Assembly (NCBI RefSeq): GCF_049800835.1
Contig: NZ_JBNAFU010000001.1
Span: forward strand, 1-64,000
Reading direction: 5' to 3'
DNA length: 64,000 nt
Source of the DNA: Dinoroseobacter sp049800835
GTDB taxonomy: Bacteria > Pseudomonadota > Alphaproteobacteria > Rhodobacterales > Rhodobacteraceae
Shown piece by piece: positions 1-9,709 of this stretch. Within the stretch, counting starts at the first letter, position 1. Each line of letters opens with the position of its first letter. The notes under the pieces are model-generated. The model was given only the letters and a program-made list of their open reading frames with translations, searched no databases and was not told the DNA's origin. Position numbers and translations under genes: made by a program.

Positions 1-3
1 CCC

Positions 4-1965
<1,962 letters not shown>

Positions 1966-2085
1966 GATGTCCTCCCTGGGTCTGGCCATGGTCTGGCGAT
2001 GCGCGATTTTGCGCCGTGCGGGTGGATCGCATCAAGGGGTAGGGTGACGCGGAGGCGGTTCTCAGCGTCATTCTTTGGTCGTAAA

Positions 2086-2106
2086 TGCGCCCGCAGCACG
2101 GGCGCA
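2086..2106 (-). terminator. Hairpin after the liv-type operon
   Basis: Perfect 8-bp inverted repeat TGCGCCCG / CGGGCGCA with a 5-base loop, 22 bases past the livF stop. Read on the minus strand it is followed by TTTAC, a weak T tract. It probably ends the transporter transcript and separates it from acs, though some readthrough is possible. Confidence 0.5.
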
Positions 2107-2128
2107 GTGTTTTGTTGCTGACGGCGTG

Positions 2129-2884
2129 TCAGATCGCGAGGTACTCCGCGCGAAGCTCAGCGTTTTCAAGTACTTCCGCCGCGGTGCCGTCGAAGACAAT
2201 CGACCCGGTATCCAGAATGACCGCGCGATCGGCCAGTTGCAAGGCGCGGACCGCGTTCTGCTCGACCAGGATCGTGGTCATGCCCTGTTCCTTGATAACG
2301 CGCAGCGTTTTCTCGATCTCGTCCACGATTACGGGGGCAAGCCCCTCGTAGGGTTCATCAAGCAGCAGCACCTTGATATCGCGCGCCAGCGCCCGGGCAA
2401 TGGACAGCATCTGCTGTTCGCCCCCCGACAGGGTGACCCCCTCCTGCTTGCGACGCTCGCCCAGGCGCGGAAAGAGGCTGTATAGTCTGTCCAGGGACCA
2501 TCCAATTGGCGGCGCGATCTGGGCCAGTTGGAGGTTTTCTTCCACCGTCAGTCCGGGAATGATGCGCCTGTCCTCGGGAACAAGGCCAAGGCCGACCGTG
2601 CTGGCCTCGTGGCTTTTCATGCTGTGCAAGGGCTGGTGGTCCAGCCAGATCTCGCCGTGGTTTACCTGCGGATCGTCAAGCCGGGCAATGGCCCGCAAGG
2701 TTGTCGTCTTGCCGGCACCATTGCGGCCCAAGAGCGCGAGGATCTCGCCCTCGTGGACATTGAAGTTGATACCTTGCACGATGTAGCTTTCGCCGTAGTA
2801 GGCGTGCATATCCCAGACCGACAGAAACGCCGGGGCGGTCTCGGCCTTGTTGCCTTGCTTTGAGAAATCGGGACGAACGTTCAT
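2129..2884 (-). CDS. livF: Branched-chain-type ABC transporter ATPase (LivF-like)
   Basis: One of two cytoplasmic ATPases driving a HAAT-family (LivFGMH) importer. The 251-residue protein has Walker A GRNGAGKTT, signature LSGGEQQM, Walker B VLLLDEP and the switch His region, with LivF-type length. ATG 2884 is chosen because AAGGGG precedes it; the reading frame stays open upstream only because it overlaps livG in another frame. It is the last gene of livJ-H-M-G-F order, about 10 bases from livG. The substrate cannot be told from sequence; homologues carry branched-chain amino acids, amides or urea. Proximity to acs and its likely regulators hints at a short-chain carboxylate or amide (inference). 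Confidence 0.93.
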   Translation of the reverse strand: MNVRPDFSKQGNKAETAPAFLSVWDMHAYYGESYIVQGINFNVHEGEILALLGRNGAGKTTTLRAIARLDDPQVNHGEIWLDHQPLHSMKSHEASTVGLGLVPEDRRIIPGLTVEENLQLAQIAPPIGWSLDRLYSLFPRLGERRKQEGVTLSGGEQQMLSIARALARDIKVLLLDEPYEGLAPVIVDEIEKTLRVIKEQGMTTILVEQNAVRALQLADRAVILDTGSIVFDGTAAEVLENAELRAEYLAI

Positions 2885-2894
2885 TTCATACCCC

Positions 2895-3650
2895 TTAATG
2901 CGTTTCCCCGAGATACGCTTCGCGCACCTTGGGATGGCCTTTGATGTTTTCGGGCAGGTCTTCGACCAGCGGCGTGCCTTGGGCGAGTACCGTGATCCGG
3001 TCCGCAAGCGAGAAGACCACGTGCATGTCGTGTTCGATGATGCAGATGGTGATGTCGCGCTCTGTCTTGATCTCCTTGAGCAGATCGATCGTGTTGTTGG
3101 TATCGGCGCGCGCCATCCCGGCGGTCGGTTCGTCCAACAGTAGCATGCGCGGCTCCTGCACGAGACACATCGCCATTTCCAGACGCCGCTTGTCGCCGCG
3201 CGACATGGCCGCTGCGTGCATGTCACGTTTGTCCAGCATGTTGACATCGCGCAGAATGCCTTCGGCTTTCTCGAAGATGTCGCGCTGGCTGCGCACGGCA
3301 CTGATCGCGTTCAATTCGAATGCACCGTCACGCTTGGCAAAACACGGGATCAAAACGTTCTCCATGACGGTCAGGTCGGCGAAGATTTCCGGTGTCTGGA
3401 ACACGCGGCTTATGCCCATCTGACAGATTTCGTGCGGTTTGCGGCCCAGCACGCTTTGACCGTCGAACATCACCGAGCCGGTGTCGGGGATCAGCTTGCC
3501 GACGAGGCAGTTCAGCAAGGTCGACTTGCCTGCCCCGTTCGGGCCGATGATCGCGTGAACGGTGTTTTCCTGCACGCTGAGGTTGACGTCCGACAGGGCC
3601 TTGAGCCCGCCGAAATTCTTGCCCACACCTTTGACTTCAAGGATACCCAT
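2895..3650 (-). CDS. livG: Branched-chain-type ABC transporter ATPase (LivG-like)
   Basis: Second ATPase of the HAAT importer. The 251-residue protein starts MGILEVKGVGKNFGGL, with Walker A GPNGAGKST, the degenerate signature MSRGDKRRLEMAM where LSGGQ is usual, and Walker B MLLLDEP followed by TAGMA. LivG-type subunits often have a C-terminal extension with AYLG, and AYLGETH is present. AAGGAG lies a few bases before ATG 3650. It sits between livM (12 bases) and livF (10 bases), so the genes are cotranscribed. The MSRGD signature differs from the canonical LSGGQ, but D-loop and switch regions look intact. Confidence 0.92.
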   Translation of the reverse strand: MGILEVKGVGKNFGGLKALSDVNLSVQENTVHAIIGPNGAGKSTLLNCLVGKLIPDTGSVMFDGQSVLGRKPHEICQMGISRVFQTPEIFADLTVMENVLIPCFAKRDGAFELNAISAVRSQRDIFEKAEGILRDVNMLDKRDMHAAAMSRGDKRRLEMAMCLVQEPRMLLLDEPTAGMARADTNNTIDLLKEIKTERDITICIIEHDMHVVFSLADRITVLAQGTPLVEDLPENIKGHPKVREAYLGETH

Positions 3651-3662
3651 ATCTCTGTCTCC

Positions 3663-4871
3663 TTATTCCGCGGGTGTGGAGGAGGGTTTCGTTTTCCCCT
3701 CGTCAGTCTTGGATTTCTTCCCGCGCCCGAACAGGCGCGCGATGCGCTGTCCGCCTTCGACCAGACCGCCGGGCAGGAAAATCACGACCATCATGAACAT
3801 CAGGCCGAGGGTCAGGTGCCATCCCTTTCCGATGAAAGGATAGATGATGGCGACCACGAAATCCTCCAGGCCGTCGGGCATCCAGTAGAACCACTCGTGC
3901 AGGATGGTCGAGTTGATCTTGGAGATGATGTTTTCCATGTACTTGATCATCCCGGCGCCAAGCACAGGGCCGATAAGTGTGCCCGCACCGCCGAGGATGG
4001 TCATCAGCACGACCTCACCGCTGGCCGTCCAGAACATCCGCTCCGGGCCAACCTGCGTGTCCATCGCCACCATCAGACCGCCGGCCAGACCGGCATACAT
4101 CCCCGAAATCACGAATGCGGCAAGTGTGTAGGGTTTGGAGTTCAGACCTGTGTAGTTCAGACGGTTCTGGTTGGACTTGATAGCGCGCAGCATCATCCCG
4201 AACGGCGACCGGAAGATACGGATTGCGATGTAGAAGCTGATGAGCATCACGATCGCCGCAAGATAGTAGCCCGCATTGAAGGTGAAGAGCCAGTTTCCGA
4301 CGTTCAATTCAAAGCTCGAACTCATCTCGAGACCAAAGAAGTTTGCGCGCGGAGTCGCCCCTTCTGCCAAGGCACCGTCGAGAATGCGCGGGTCTGCAAC
4401 CTTGGGCTGCAAGCCCGTTTCCCCGCCCGTGAGTGGTGTCAGGACAGAGTAGGCCAGCGCGAACGACATTTGCGCGAAGGCCAGCGTCAGGATCGAAAAG
4501 TAAATGCCTGTCCTGCGCAACGAGATCCACCCGACGACAACAGCGAACACGCCGGCGATCACAACCGCCATGAAGATTGCGGGAATGACGTTCATCGTCA
4601 GCAGCTTCATCATCCAGATCGCGGCGTAGGAGCCGACACCCAGGAAGGCCGCGTGCCCGAAGGACAGGTACCCGGTCAGGCCGAACAGAATGTTGAAGCC
4701 GATGGCAAAGATGCCGAAGATCACAAAGCGCTGCATCAGATCGGGATAGCCTGCATTGAACTGGGCAAGCTCGGAGCCCTCGGGGAAGGGATTCAGGATG
4801 AAGGGCGCGAGCATCGTAAGCCCGGCCACGATCAGCAAAAGGCGGGTGTCTTTAGCGTCCAGTCCGAACAT
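3663..4871 (-). CDS. livM: Branched-chain-type ABC transporter permease (LivM-like)
   Basis: Inner-membrane permease of the HAAT importer, 402 residues, with about ten hydrophobic segments. The LivM hallmarks GYLSFGHAAFLGVGSYAA and GGAGTLIGPVLGAG are visible. The C-terminal tail after the last membrane helix is basic and Lys/Arg rich and is longer than in E. coli LivM. ATG 4871 lies 3 bases beyond the livH stop and uses GGAGGAC inside the end of livH, indicating translational coupling. Partner of the LivH-like permease; together they form the channel. Confidence 0.93.
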   Translation of the reverse strand: MFGLDAKDTRLLLIVAGLTMLAPFILNPFPEGSELAQFNAGYPDLMQRFVIFGIFAIGFNILFGLTGYLSFGHAAFLGVGSYAAIWMMKLLTMNVIPAIFMAVVIAGVFAVVVGWISLRRTGIYFSILTLAFAQMSFALAYSVLTPLTGGETGLQPKVADPRILDGALAEGATPRANFFGLEMSSSFELNVGNWLFTFNAGYYLAAIVMLISFYIAIRIFRSPFGMMLRAIKSNQNRLNYTGLNSKPYTLAAFVISGMYAGLAGGLMVAMDTQVGPERMFWTASGEVVLMTILGGAGTLIGPVLGAGMIKYMENIISKINSTILHEWFYWMPDGLEDFVVAIIYPFIGKGWHLTLGLMFMMVVIFLPGGLVEGGQRIARLFGRGKKSKTDEGKTKPSSTPAE

Positions 4872-4874
4872 GGC

Positions 4875-5906
4875 TTAGTCCTCCATCACGCCTTTGCGGC
4901 CCATCAGGCCCCTCGGGCGCGTGAGCAGAATGATAATCGCGACCAGATAGATGATGATCTGGTTGATGCCGGGCAGCGTCTCCAGGACGACAGCCATCGA
5001 GGCGAAGCTTTCAAGGATGCCAAGAAGGAACCCGGCCAGAACCGCGCCAGCCAGAGAGCCCATGCCACCCACAACCACCACGACGAAGCTGAGGACCAGA
5101 AAGTCCATCCCCATGTGGTAGTTCGGCGCATTGATCGGTCCGTACATGACGCCCGCCAGACCCGCGACCACCGCGGCGATCGCGAACATCACCGTGAACC
5201 GCTTGTCGATATCGATACCCAGAAGGCCCACGGTCTCACGGTCGGCCATGCCCGCGCGGACGACCATCCCGAAGGTGGTGAACTGAAGGAAGGCGAACAC
5301 GGCCGCGATGATCACCATGGCGAATGCGAAGTAGACCAGACGCCAGTAGGGGTAGATGATGGTGTTCGGGTCAAACCCGAGCATGGCGCCAAAATCGAAG
5401 CTGCCTGCGAAGGCATCCGGGGCAGGTGTGGGGATCGGGTTCGCGCCGAAGAAATACTTGATGATTTCCTGAAGTACGATCGCAAGACCAAAGGTTACCA
5501 GGATCTGATCGGCATGGGGACGCTTGTAGAAGTGCTTGATGAGCCCGCGTTCCATTCCGTAGCCGACCGCAACCATGATCGGGATCGAGAACAGGATCGC
5601 AAGCGGGACCGACCAGTCGATGATGGCATTGCCTGCCGCCTCGCCGAACAGGTCATACATGTACGGGACATCCACCTTGAGCGGGTTGCCAAGAAAGTCC
5701 GTACGCGTTGGGTCAACAACCTCGTGACTGAGGGTCAGAACCCGGTTCAACGTGACAGCACAAAACGCGCCGAGCATGAACAAGGCGCCATGCGCGAAGT
5801 TCACCACGCCGAGCGTGCCGAAAATCAGCGTAAGTCCTAGCGCGATGAGCGCGTAAGCCGAGCCCTTGTCGAGCCCGTTCAGAATTTGAAGGAGTATTGC
5901 GTCCAT
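4875..5906 (-). CDS. livH: Branched-chain-type ABC transporter permease (LivH-like)
   Basis: First permease of the HAAT importer, 343 residues from ATG 5906, preceded by AGGTGGGG. An in-frame GTG at 5915 would add three residues. LivH signatures include GLTLIFGTLGVVNFAHGALF near the N-terminus and VVVVGGMGSLAGAVLAGFLLG. A hydrophilic insertion of roughly 45 residues follows the second membrane segment (around residues 50-95), larger than in canonical LivH and seen in the urea/amide-type branch of the family. It lies downstream of the binding-protein gene, beyond a strong intercistronic hairpin. Confidence 0.92.
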   Translation of the reverse strand: MDAILLQILNGLDKGSAYALIALGLTLIFGTLGVVNFAHGALFMLGAFCAVTLNRVLTLSHEVVDPTRTDFLGNPLKVDVPYMYDLFGEAAGNAIIDWSVPLAILFSIPIMVAVGYGMERGLIKHFYKRPHADQILVTFGLAIVLQEIIKYFFGANPIPTPAPDAFAGSFDFGAMLGFDPNTIIYPYWRLVYFAFAMVIIAAVFAFLQFTTFGMVVRAGMADRETVGLLGIDIDKRFTVMFAIAAVVAGLAGVMYGPINAPNYHMGMDFLVLSFVVVVVGGMGSLAGAVLAGFLLGILESFASMAVVLETLPGINQIIIYLVAIIILLTRPRGLMGRKGVMED

Positions 5907-5977
5907 GGTCCCCACCTGAGACTTGTGCGGAAACCCCGGGTCGCGCAGGTCTGATGCTGAGCAGTCGGTCCGGGGCG

Positions 5978-6007
5978 AAAAGTCGGCCGCGAGGATGCGC
6001 GGCCGAC
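5978..6007 (-). terminator. Intra-operon hairpin between binding protein and permeases
   Basis: On the minus strand a perfect 10-bp stem GTCGGCCGCG / CGCGGCCGAC (5982-6007) with a 6-base loop is followed directly by TTTT. It begins 17 bases after the substrate-binding-protein stop and lies about 75 bases before livH. This is the form of a partial rho-independent terminator. It would make binding-protein mRNA more abundant than permease mRNA. Confidence 0.7.
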
Positions 6008-6023
6008 CATCGGTCTGTTTGGG

Positions 6024-7412
6024 TTATGCGCCCGGGTTGCAGGTGCCCAGATCGCCGCCGAAGATCGACGCGTCATACGTGACCTGCGACACCGGCGTGA
6101 CTTCGACCACTTCCAGAAGGTCGAATTCGGATGTCGGGTTCTCTTTCCCGCGCACAACCAGAACGTCCTTGAAGCACTGGTGGTCTTCGCCGCGATAAAG
6201 CGTCCGCCCGTTGCCCAGACCATCGAACTCGAAGTCCTTGAGAGCTTCGCCAACAGCGCAGGGGTTGAACGACCCGGCGCGGTTAACGGCGTCTGCGTAC
6301 AGCATCATTTGGCAGTACACGGTATGCGCGGCCTGGCTCGGCGGGAAGCCGTACTTTTCGCCAAACGAGCGCACGAATGCTGCCGAAGCGGCATCTGGGG
6401 CAACCTCGACACCGGCCGGTGTCGTGAAGCCCTGGGCCAGCGACCAGTGCCAGTTGGTTGAACCGAAGATCCCTTTCACGGCCTCGCCGGCACCGCTCGC
6501 CATCAGGCGGGAGTACAGCGGAACGATGATCTCGAAGTTCTTGTCGTTCACCAGCTTGTCACGCAGGCCGAACTGGACGGCGTTGGTGAGCGAGTTCACC
6601 ATGTTCCCGCCGTAATGGTTCAGAACCAGCACGTCCGCCCCGGACTGCAGAACCGGCGCGATGTAGGAGCTGAAGTCGGTTTGTGTCAATGGCGTTTTCA
6701 CGGCGTTGACGGTTTCCCAGCCCATCGCCTCTGTCGAGGTGCGCACGGCTTCTTCGGTCGTGTAACCCCAGTTGTAGTCTGCGGTCAGGTGATACGCCTT
6801 GCGGTCAGTGCCGTAGGCGTTTGCCAGAACAGGCGCGAGTGCCGCGCCGGACATGTAGGAGTTGAAGAAGTGGCGGAAGCCGTTGGCCTTCTTGTCCTTG
6901 CCGGTCGTGTCGTTGGAGTGCGTCAGACCCGCCATGAAGATGACGCCTGCTTCCTGGCAGAGCGCCTGGACGGCCACGGCCACGCCGGAGGATGAGCCAC
7001 CCGTGATCATCACGGCGCCGTCTTTTTCGATCATCGACCGTGCGGATGCGCGGGCAACGTCTGATGTCGTGGCGGTGTCACCGGTGACATACTCGACCTT
7101 CTTGCCCAGGATGCCGGTTCCGTCCAGCGTTTTGGAGCTGAACGTGTTGATCATGCCGCCATCGCCGCCACCGTTCAGGTGCTCAGCCGCCAGGGTCAGC
7201 GCGCGCAACTGGTCCGCCCCTTCGTCAGCATAGGCCTTGGTCTGCGGTACGTTGAAACCGATGGTAACCGTGTCGCCCTGCGGGGCGTTGGTGAAGCCCG
7301 TGTGGCCATCTGCCCAGACCTGAGACGTGAAGATCGTAGGTACAGCAAGACCGGCACCAGCGGCGGCACCTGTCTTCAACACACCCCGACGGGAAATGTC
7401 GGATTTAGACAT
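6024..7412 (-). CDS. Periplasmic substrate-binding protein, HAAT family (urea/amide-type)
   Basis: Captures the substrate for the LivHMGF-like importer. It is 462 residues from ATG 7412, which GGGAGGACTTCA precedes. The N-terminus carries a twin-arginine signal, SRRGVLKTGAAAGAGLAVP, so it is probably exported folded through Tat. The mature part is a Peripla_BP_5/6 domain, with the usual ligand-loop region GGSSSGVAVAVQ. Its length is nearer the urea/short-chain-amide type binding proteins (about 420-440) than LivK (about 370). The gene is divergent from the XRE regulator, which may control it. Substrate is unproven. Confidence 0.88.
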   Translation of the reverse strand: MSKSDISRRGVLKTGAAAGAGLAVPTIFTSQVWADGHTGFTNAPQGDTVTIGFNVPQTKAYADEGADQLRALTLAAEHLNGGGDGGMINTFSSKTLDGTGILGKKVEYVTGDTATTSDVARASARSMIEKDGAVMITGGSSSGVAVAVQALCQEAGVIFMAGLTHSNDTTGKDKKANGFRHFFNSYMSGAALAPVLANAYGTDRKAYHLTADYNWGYTTEEAVRTSTEAMGWETVNAVKTPLTQTDFSSYIAPVLQSGADVLVLNHYGGNMVNSLTNAVQFGLRDKLVNDKNFEIIVPLYSRLMASGAGEAVKGIFGSTNWHWSLAQGFTTPAGVEVAPDAASAAFVRSFGEKYGFPPSQAAHTVYCQMMLYADAVNRAGSFNPCAVGEALKDFEFDGLGNGRTLYRGEDHQCFKDVLVVRGKENPTSEFDLLEVVEVTPVSQVTYDASIFGGDLGTCNPGA

Positions 7413-7536
7413 TGAAGTCCTCCCAATGTTTTTGAAGTGACCTCGGGCTCCTCTTCCCAAGGCTCACGCACCTAAGCGTTCCAGTATCAGGCACTCATTT
7501 ACACCTCAGCGCAACAAGCTCCTTTTGTTAAACGAT

Positions 7537-7550
7537 TTATTTGTAAATAA
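7537..7550. promoter_or_regulatory. Palindrome TTATTT-N2-AAATAA in divergent promoter
   Basis: Perfect 6-bp inverted repeat with a 2-base spacer, in the AT-rich middle of the 217-base region between the binding-protein gene and the XRE regulator. A second, unrelated palindrome lies at 7608-7620. Position and symmetry fit an operator for one or both divergent transcripts; the protein that binds it is unknown. Confidence 0.4.
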
Positions 7551-7607
7551 GTGGACTGTGCAGGTGCAGTATGTGTAAAGTTATTCTCAACCTGACGCAG
7601 AAAAATG

Positions 7608-7620
7608 CCTTTAACAAAGG
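7608..7620. promoter_or_regulatory. Palindrome CCTTT-AAC-AAAGG overlapping a ribosome binding site
   Basis: Perfect 5+3+5 inverted repeat whose right arm supplies the AAAGGA ribosome binding site of the XRE regulator gene (start GTG 7630). A near-copy of one half, CCTTTTGTTAA, occurs at 7521-7531 toward the binding-protein gene. This could be an autoregulatory operator or an RNA structure hiding the start. Confidence 0.4.
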
Positions 7621-7629
7621 AAAAATGCC

Positions 7630-8919
7630 GTGCCCAAGTCTGCTTTGACCGGATCGCGCATCCGCGAACGCCGCCAGTCGCTCAAGATCAAACAGGCAGA
7701 GCTTGCTGCGCAGGTTGAAATCTCCCCCTCCTATCTCAACCTGATCGAGCATAACCGGCGCAGAATCGGGGGGAAGGTCCTGCTTGATATTGCGCGAGCC
7801 TTGAAGATCGAAGCTACGGCGCTGACCGAAGGCGCGGAAGAAACGCTGCTGGAAGGGTTGCGGGATGCGGTTGCGGCATCGCGCAGGTCAACCGCGGAGT
7901 TGGACAGGTTGGAAGAGTTTGTCGCGCGGTTCCCGGGGTGGGCGCAACTGATCGCTGCGCAGCGGCGGCGGATCGTGACCCAGAACCGTACAATCGAAGC
8001 GCTGAACGATCGCCTGACGCACGACCCGTTCCTGGCCGAGGCCATGCACGAGTTGTTGTCCAACGTCACGGCCATTCGTTCGACGGCCTCCATCCTTGCG
8101 CAGACCCCCGAAATCGAAGACGCGTGGCGCGACCGGTTTCATCGCAACCTGTTCGAAGAAAGTGATCGCCTTGCCGAAGGCAGTCAGTCCCTGGTGTCCT
8201 ATTTTGACAAGCAGGCGACAGAGCGCGCGGGGTTTGCAACACCACTTGAAGCGCTGGAGTCGCTGCTTGAGGAAAGACGGCATCACCTCGCCGAGTTGGA
8301 GGCGGGTGGGGTCGAGGCCATTCCCGATCTGATCGCGTCCGTCCCGCAACTCGGCACGCCGCAGGCCCGCGCTCTGGCGCAAAGCTACTTTCAAACCTAT
8401 GCACGCGACGCCGGTCAACTGCCTGCGAAGGCCTTGGCCGACGAGGCCGCGCACCAGCGTGATCCGGCGCAACTTGCCCGCAAGTTCGATGTGCCCTTAC
8501 CACAACTGATGCATCGACTGGCATGTCTTCCGCGCGACGTTCTGGGATGGGATGTCGGATTGGTTGTCGCCGACACCTCGGGGAGCCTTTTGTATCGCAA
8601 GGGGGTGGACGGCTTTCCCGTGCCGCGCTTCGGTGCCGCGTGTACGCTCTGGCCGGTCTACAGAGCACTGGCGCGCCCGACGGTGCCGGTTTTCGAGACG
8701 GTGGAGACGCCACCCGGGCGCAGGTTCTCGATCTATGCCTATGCCGAAGCGTACGGATCTCCGGACTTCACCGCGCCGACGGTCATGCGGTCCTACATGC
8801 TGGTGATGCCGGACCGAGAGGGCGATCAACAAACCGTACGCGAAATTGGCACGACGTGTCGCATCTGTCCCCGCGACGGGTGCATCGCCCGCAGGGAGCC
8901 GTCGATCCTGGCAGGCTGA
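7630..8919 (+). CDS. XRE-family regulator, RamB/ScfR-like, with a HisKA-like segment
   Basis: Probable transcription factor of short-chain acid metabolism, 429 residues, starting at GTG 7630 after AAAGGA. Residues 8-66 form an HTH_3 domain (IRERRQSLKIKQAELAAQVE). The C-terminal 190 residues resemble the DUF2083 part of RamB/ScfR-type regulators and end in the Cys motif TCRICPRDGCIARREPS. Those regulators sense acyl-CoA or short-chain fatty acid status. Residues about 130-200 look like a histidine-kinase dimerisation domain: MHELLSNVTAIRSTASIL (H140) parallels SHELRTPMTSIRSFSEIL of the kinase encoded downstream. No HATPase domain follows. It is the first gene of a run with the receiver and the symporter-kinase, divergent from the transporter. 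Regulator role is well supported; the phosphoacceptor idea is inference. Confidence 0.85.
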   Translation: MPKSALTGSRIRERRQSLKIKQAELAAQVEISPSYLNLIEHNRRRIGGKVLLDIARALKIEATALTEGAEETLLEGLRDAVAASRRSTAELDRLEEFVARFPGWAQLIAAQRRRIVTQNRTIEALNDRLTHDPFLAEAMHELLSNVTAIRSTASILAQTPEIEDAWRDRFHRNLFEESDRLAEGSQSLVSYFDKQATERAGFATPLEALESLLEERRHHLAELEAGGVEAIPDLIASVPQLGTPQARALAQSYFQTYARDAGQLPAKALADEAAHQRDPAQLARKFDVPLPQLMHRLACLPRDVLGWDVGLVVADTSGSLLYRKGVDGFPVPRFGAACTLWPVYRALARPTVPVFETVETPPGRRFSIYAYAEAYGSPDFTAPTVMRSYMLVMPDREGDQQTVREIGTTCRICPRDGCIARREPSILAG

Positions 8920-8967
8920 CTCCCGTGATGTCTTCAAATGTTGCCGCAAAACCGGGCGGTTCTGCCT

Positions 8968-9009
8968 TTGACACTGCCCAAGGATCGCGCGATACACGAA
9001 CCCTATAAT
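8968..9009 (+). promoter_or_regulatory. Possible promoter before the response regulator gene
   Basis: TTGACA (8968-8973) is a perfect -35 hexamer. At 17 bases the -10 would be GATACA (8991-8996), a weak match. A perfect TATAAT (9004-9009) is 30 bases away, too far to pair with it. Either could start a transcript for the receiver gene, separate from the XRE gene. Confidence 0.3.
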
Positions 9010-9036
9010 AATCGCCAGACGGAGGAGGGACCGCTC

Positions 9037-9402
9037 ATGGCGAAGAAGGTTCTGCTCATAGAGGATGAACCCAACATCATCGAAGCGATCAAGTTCATCC
9101 TGTCGCGGGAGGGATGGGATGTTCAGGCGCATTCTGATGGAGCAACCGCGCTGGACGCCATCGCGCGCACCAAGCCTGATGCACTCGTTCTGGATGTGAT
9201 GCTGCCCAACCGGAGCGGTTTCGAGATTCTGCGCGACCTGCGCGCCGAGCCTGATACCCACGGCCTGCCGGTGTTGATGCTGACGGCAAAGGGGCAGAAA
9301 CGCGATCGCGAACTCGCCGAGAGTTATGGCGTGACGCACTTCATGACGAAGCCGTTTTCCAACCAGGAAGTGTTGGAGCGCCTCCGCGAGCTGACGGGGT
9401 AG
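9037..9402 (+). CDS. Single-domain response regulator (receiver only)
   Basis: A 121-residue CheY-like receiver with no output domain. Acidic pocket ED in VLLIEDEPN, phosphoacceptor D53 in LVLDVMLPN, T83 in MLTAK and K105 in MTKPF are all present. GGAGGAGGGA precedes ATG 9037. It is followed after 4 bases by a small membrane protein and then the symporter-histidine kinase, the likely phosphodonor. In CrbS/CrbR (MxtR/ErdR) systems the partner is a LuxR-type DNA-binding regulator. Here the output must be another protein, possibly the adjacent XRE regulator (inference). Confidence 0.93.
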   Translation: MAKKVLLIEDEPNIIEAIKFILSREGWDVQAHSDGATALDAIARTKPDALVLDVMLPNRSGFEILRDLRAEPDTHGLPVLMLTAKGQKRDRELAESYGVTHFMTKPFSNQEVLERLRELTG

Positions 9403-9406
9403 GGCG

Positions 9407-9709
9407 ATGGCGCGCGGGCGGCCTCCGATCTTTCTGCAACCTGAACCCTACAGGCGTCGGCGCCTGATCGACGCGGCCCGCCTGCTGCCCGTGTTCGGTA
9501 CTTTTCTGGTGATCGTCCCCTGCTTGCTTCTGCCGCTTGGGTTGGCGGGCACCACCGGGTCGATGATGATCTACCTGTTCCTGGTCTGGACACTTCTGAT
9601 CGTCTTTGCAGCGCTCATCACACGGTACATCAAAAAAACCGAGATACGCGAGGCGGCGCGACCATCGGACCCGCTTGCCGACTACACACCGTTCGAGGGG
9701 GACACCTGA
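9407..9709 (+). CDS. Small two-helix membrane protein beside symporter-kinase
   Basis: A 100-residue protein with a basic N-terminus (PYRRRRLIDAARLL) and two hydrophobic segments at about residues 28-47 and 52-72, followed by a charged tail. Its last codons overlap the kinase start (TGATG around 9709), so translation is coupled. Small two-helix proteins (DUF485/DUF4212 types) commonly sit next to sodium:solute symporters and may be accessory subunits. I do not recognise this family firmly; an accessory role for the downstream symporter-kinase is inferred from the coupling. Confidence 0.75.
   Translation: MARGRPPIFLQPEPYRRRRLIDAARLLPVFGTFLVIVPCLLLPLGLAGTTGSMMIYLFLVWTLLIVFAALITRYIKKTEIREAARPSDPLADYTPFEGDT

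Noticed and set aside
2885..3301. N-terminal extension of livF
   Set aside because: This part of the frame overlaps livG in another phase; a good binding site and family alignment place the start at 2884.
3216..5840. 874-codon plus-strand open frame
   Set aside because: Runs antisense through livG, livM and livH, whose motifs are clear; the translation is His/Asp/Arg rich with no fold.
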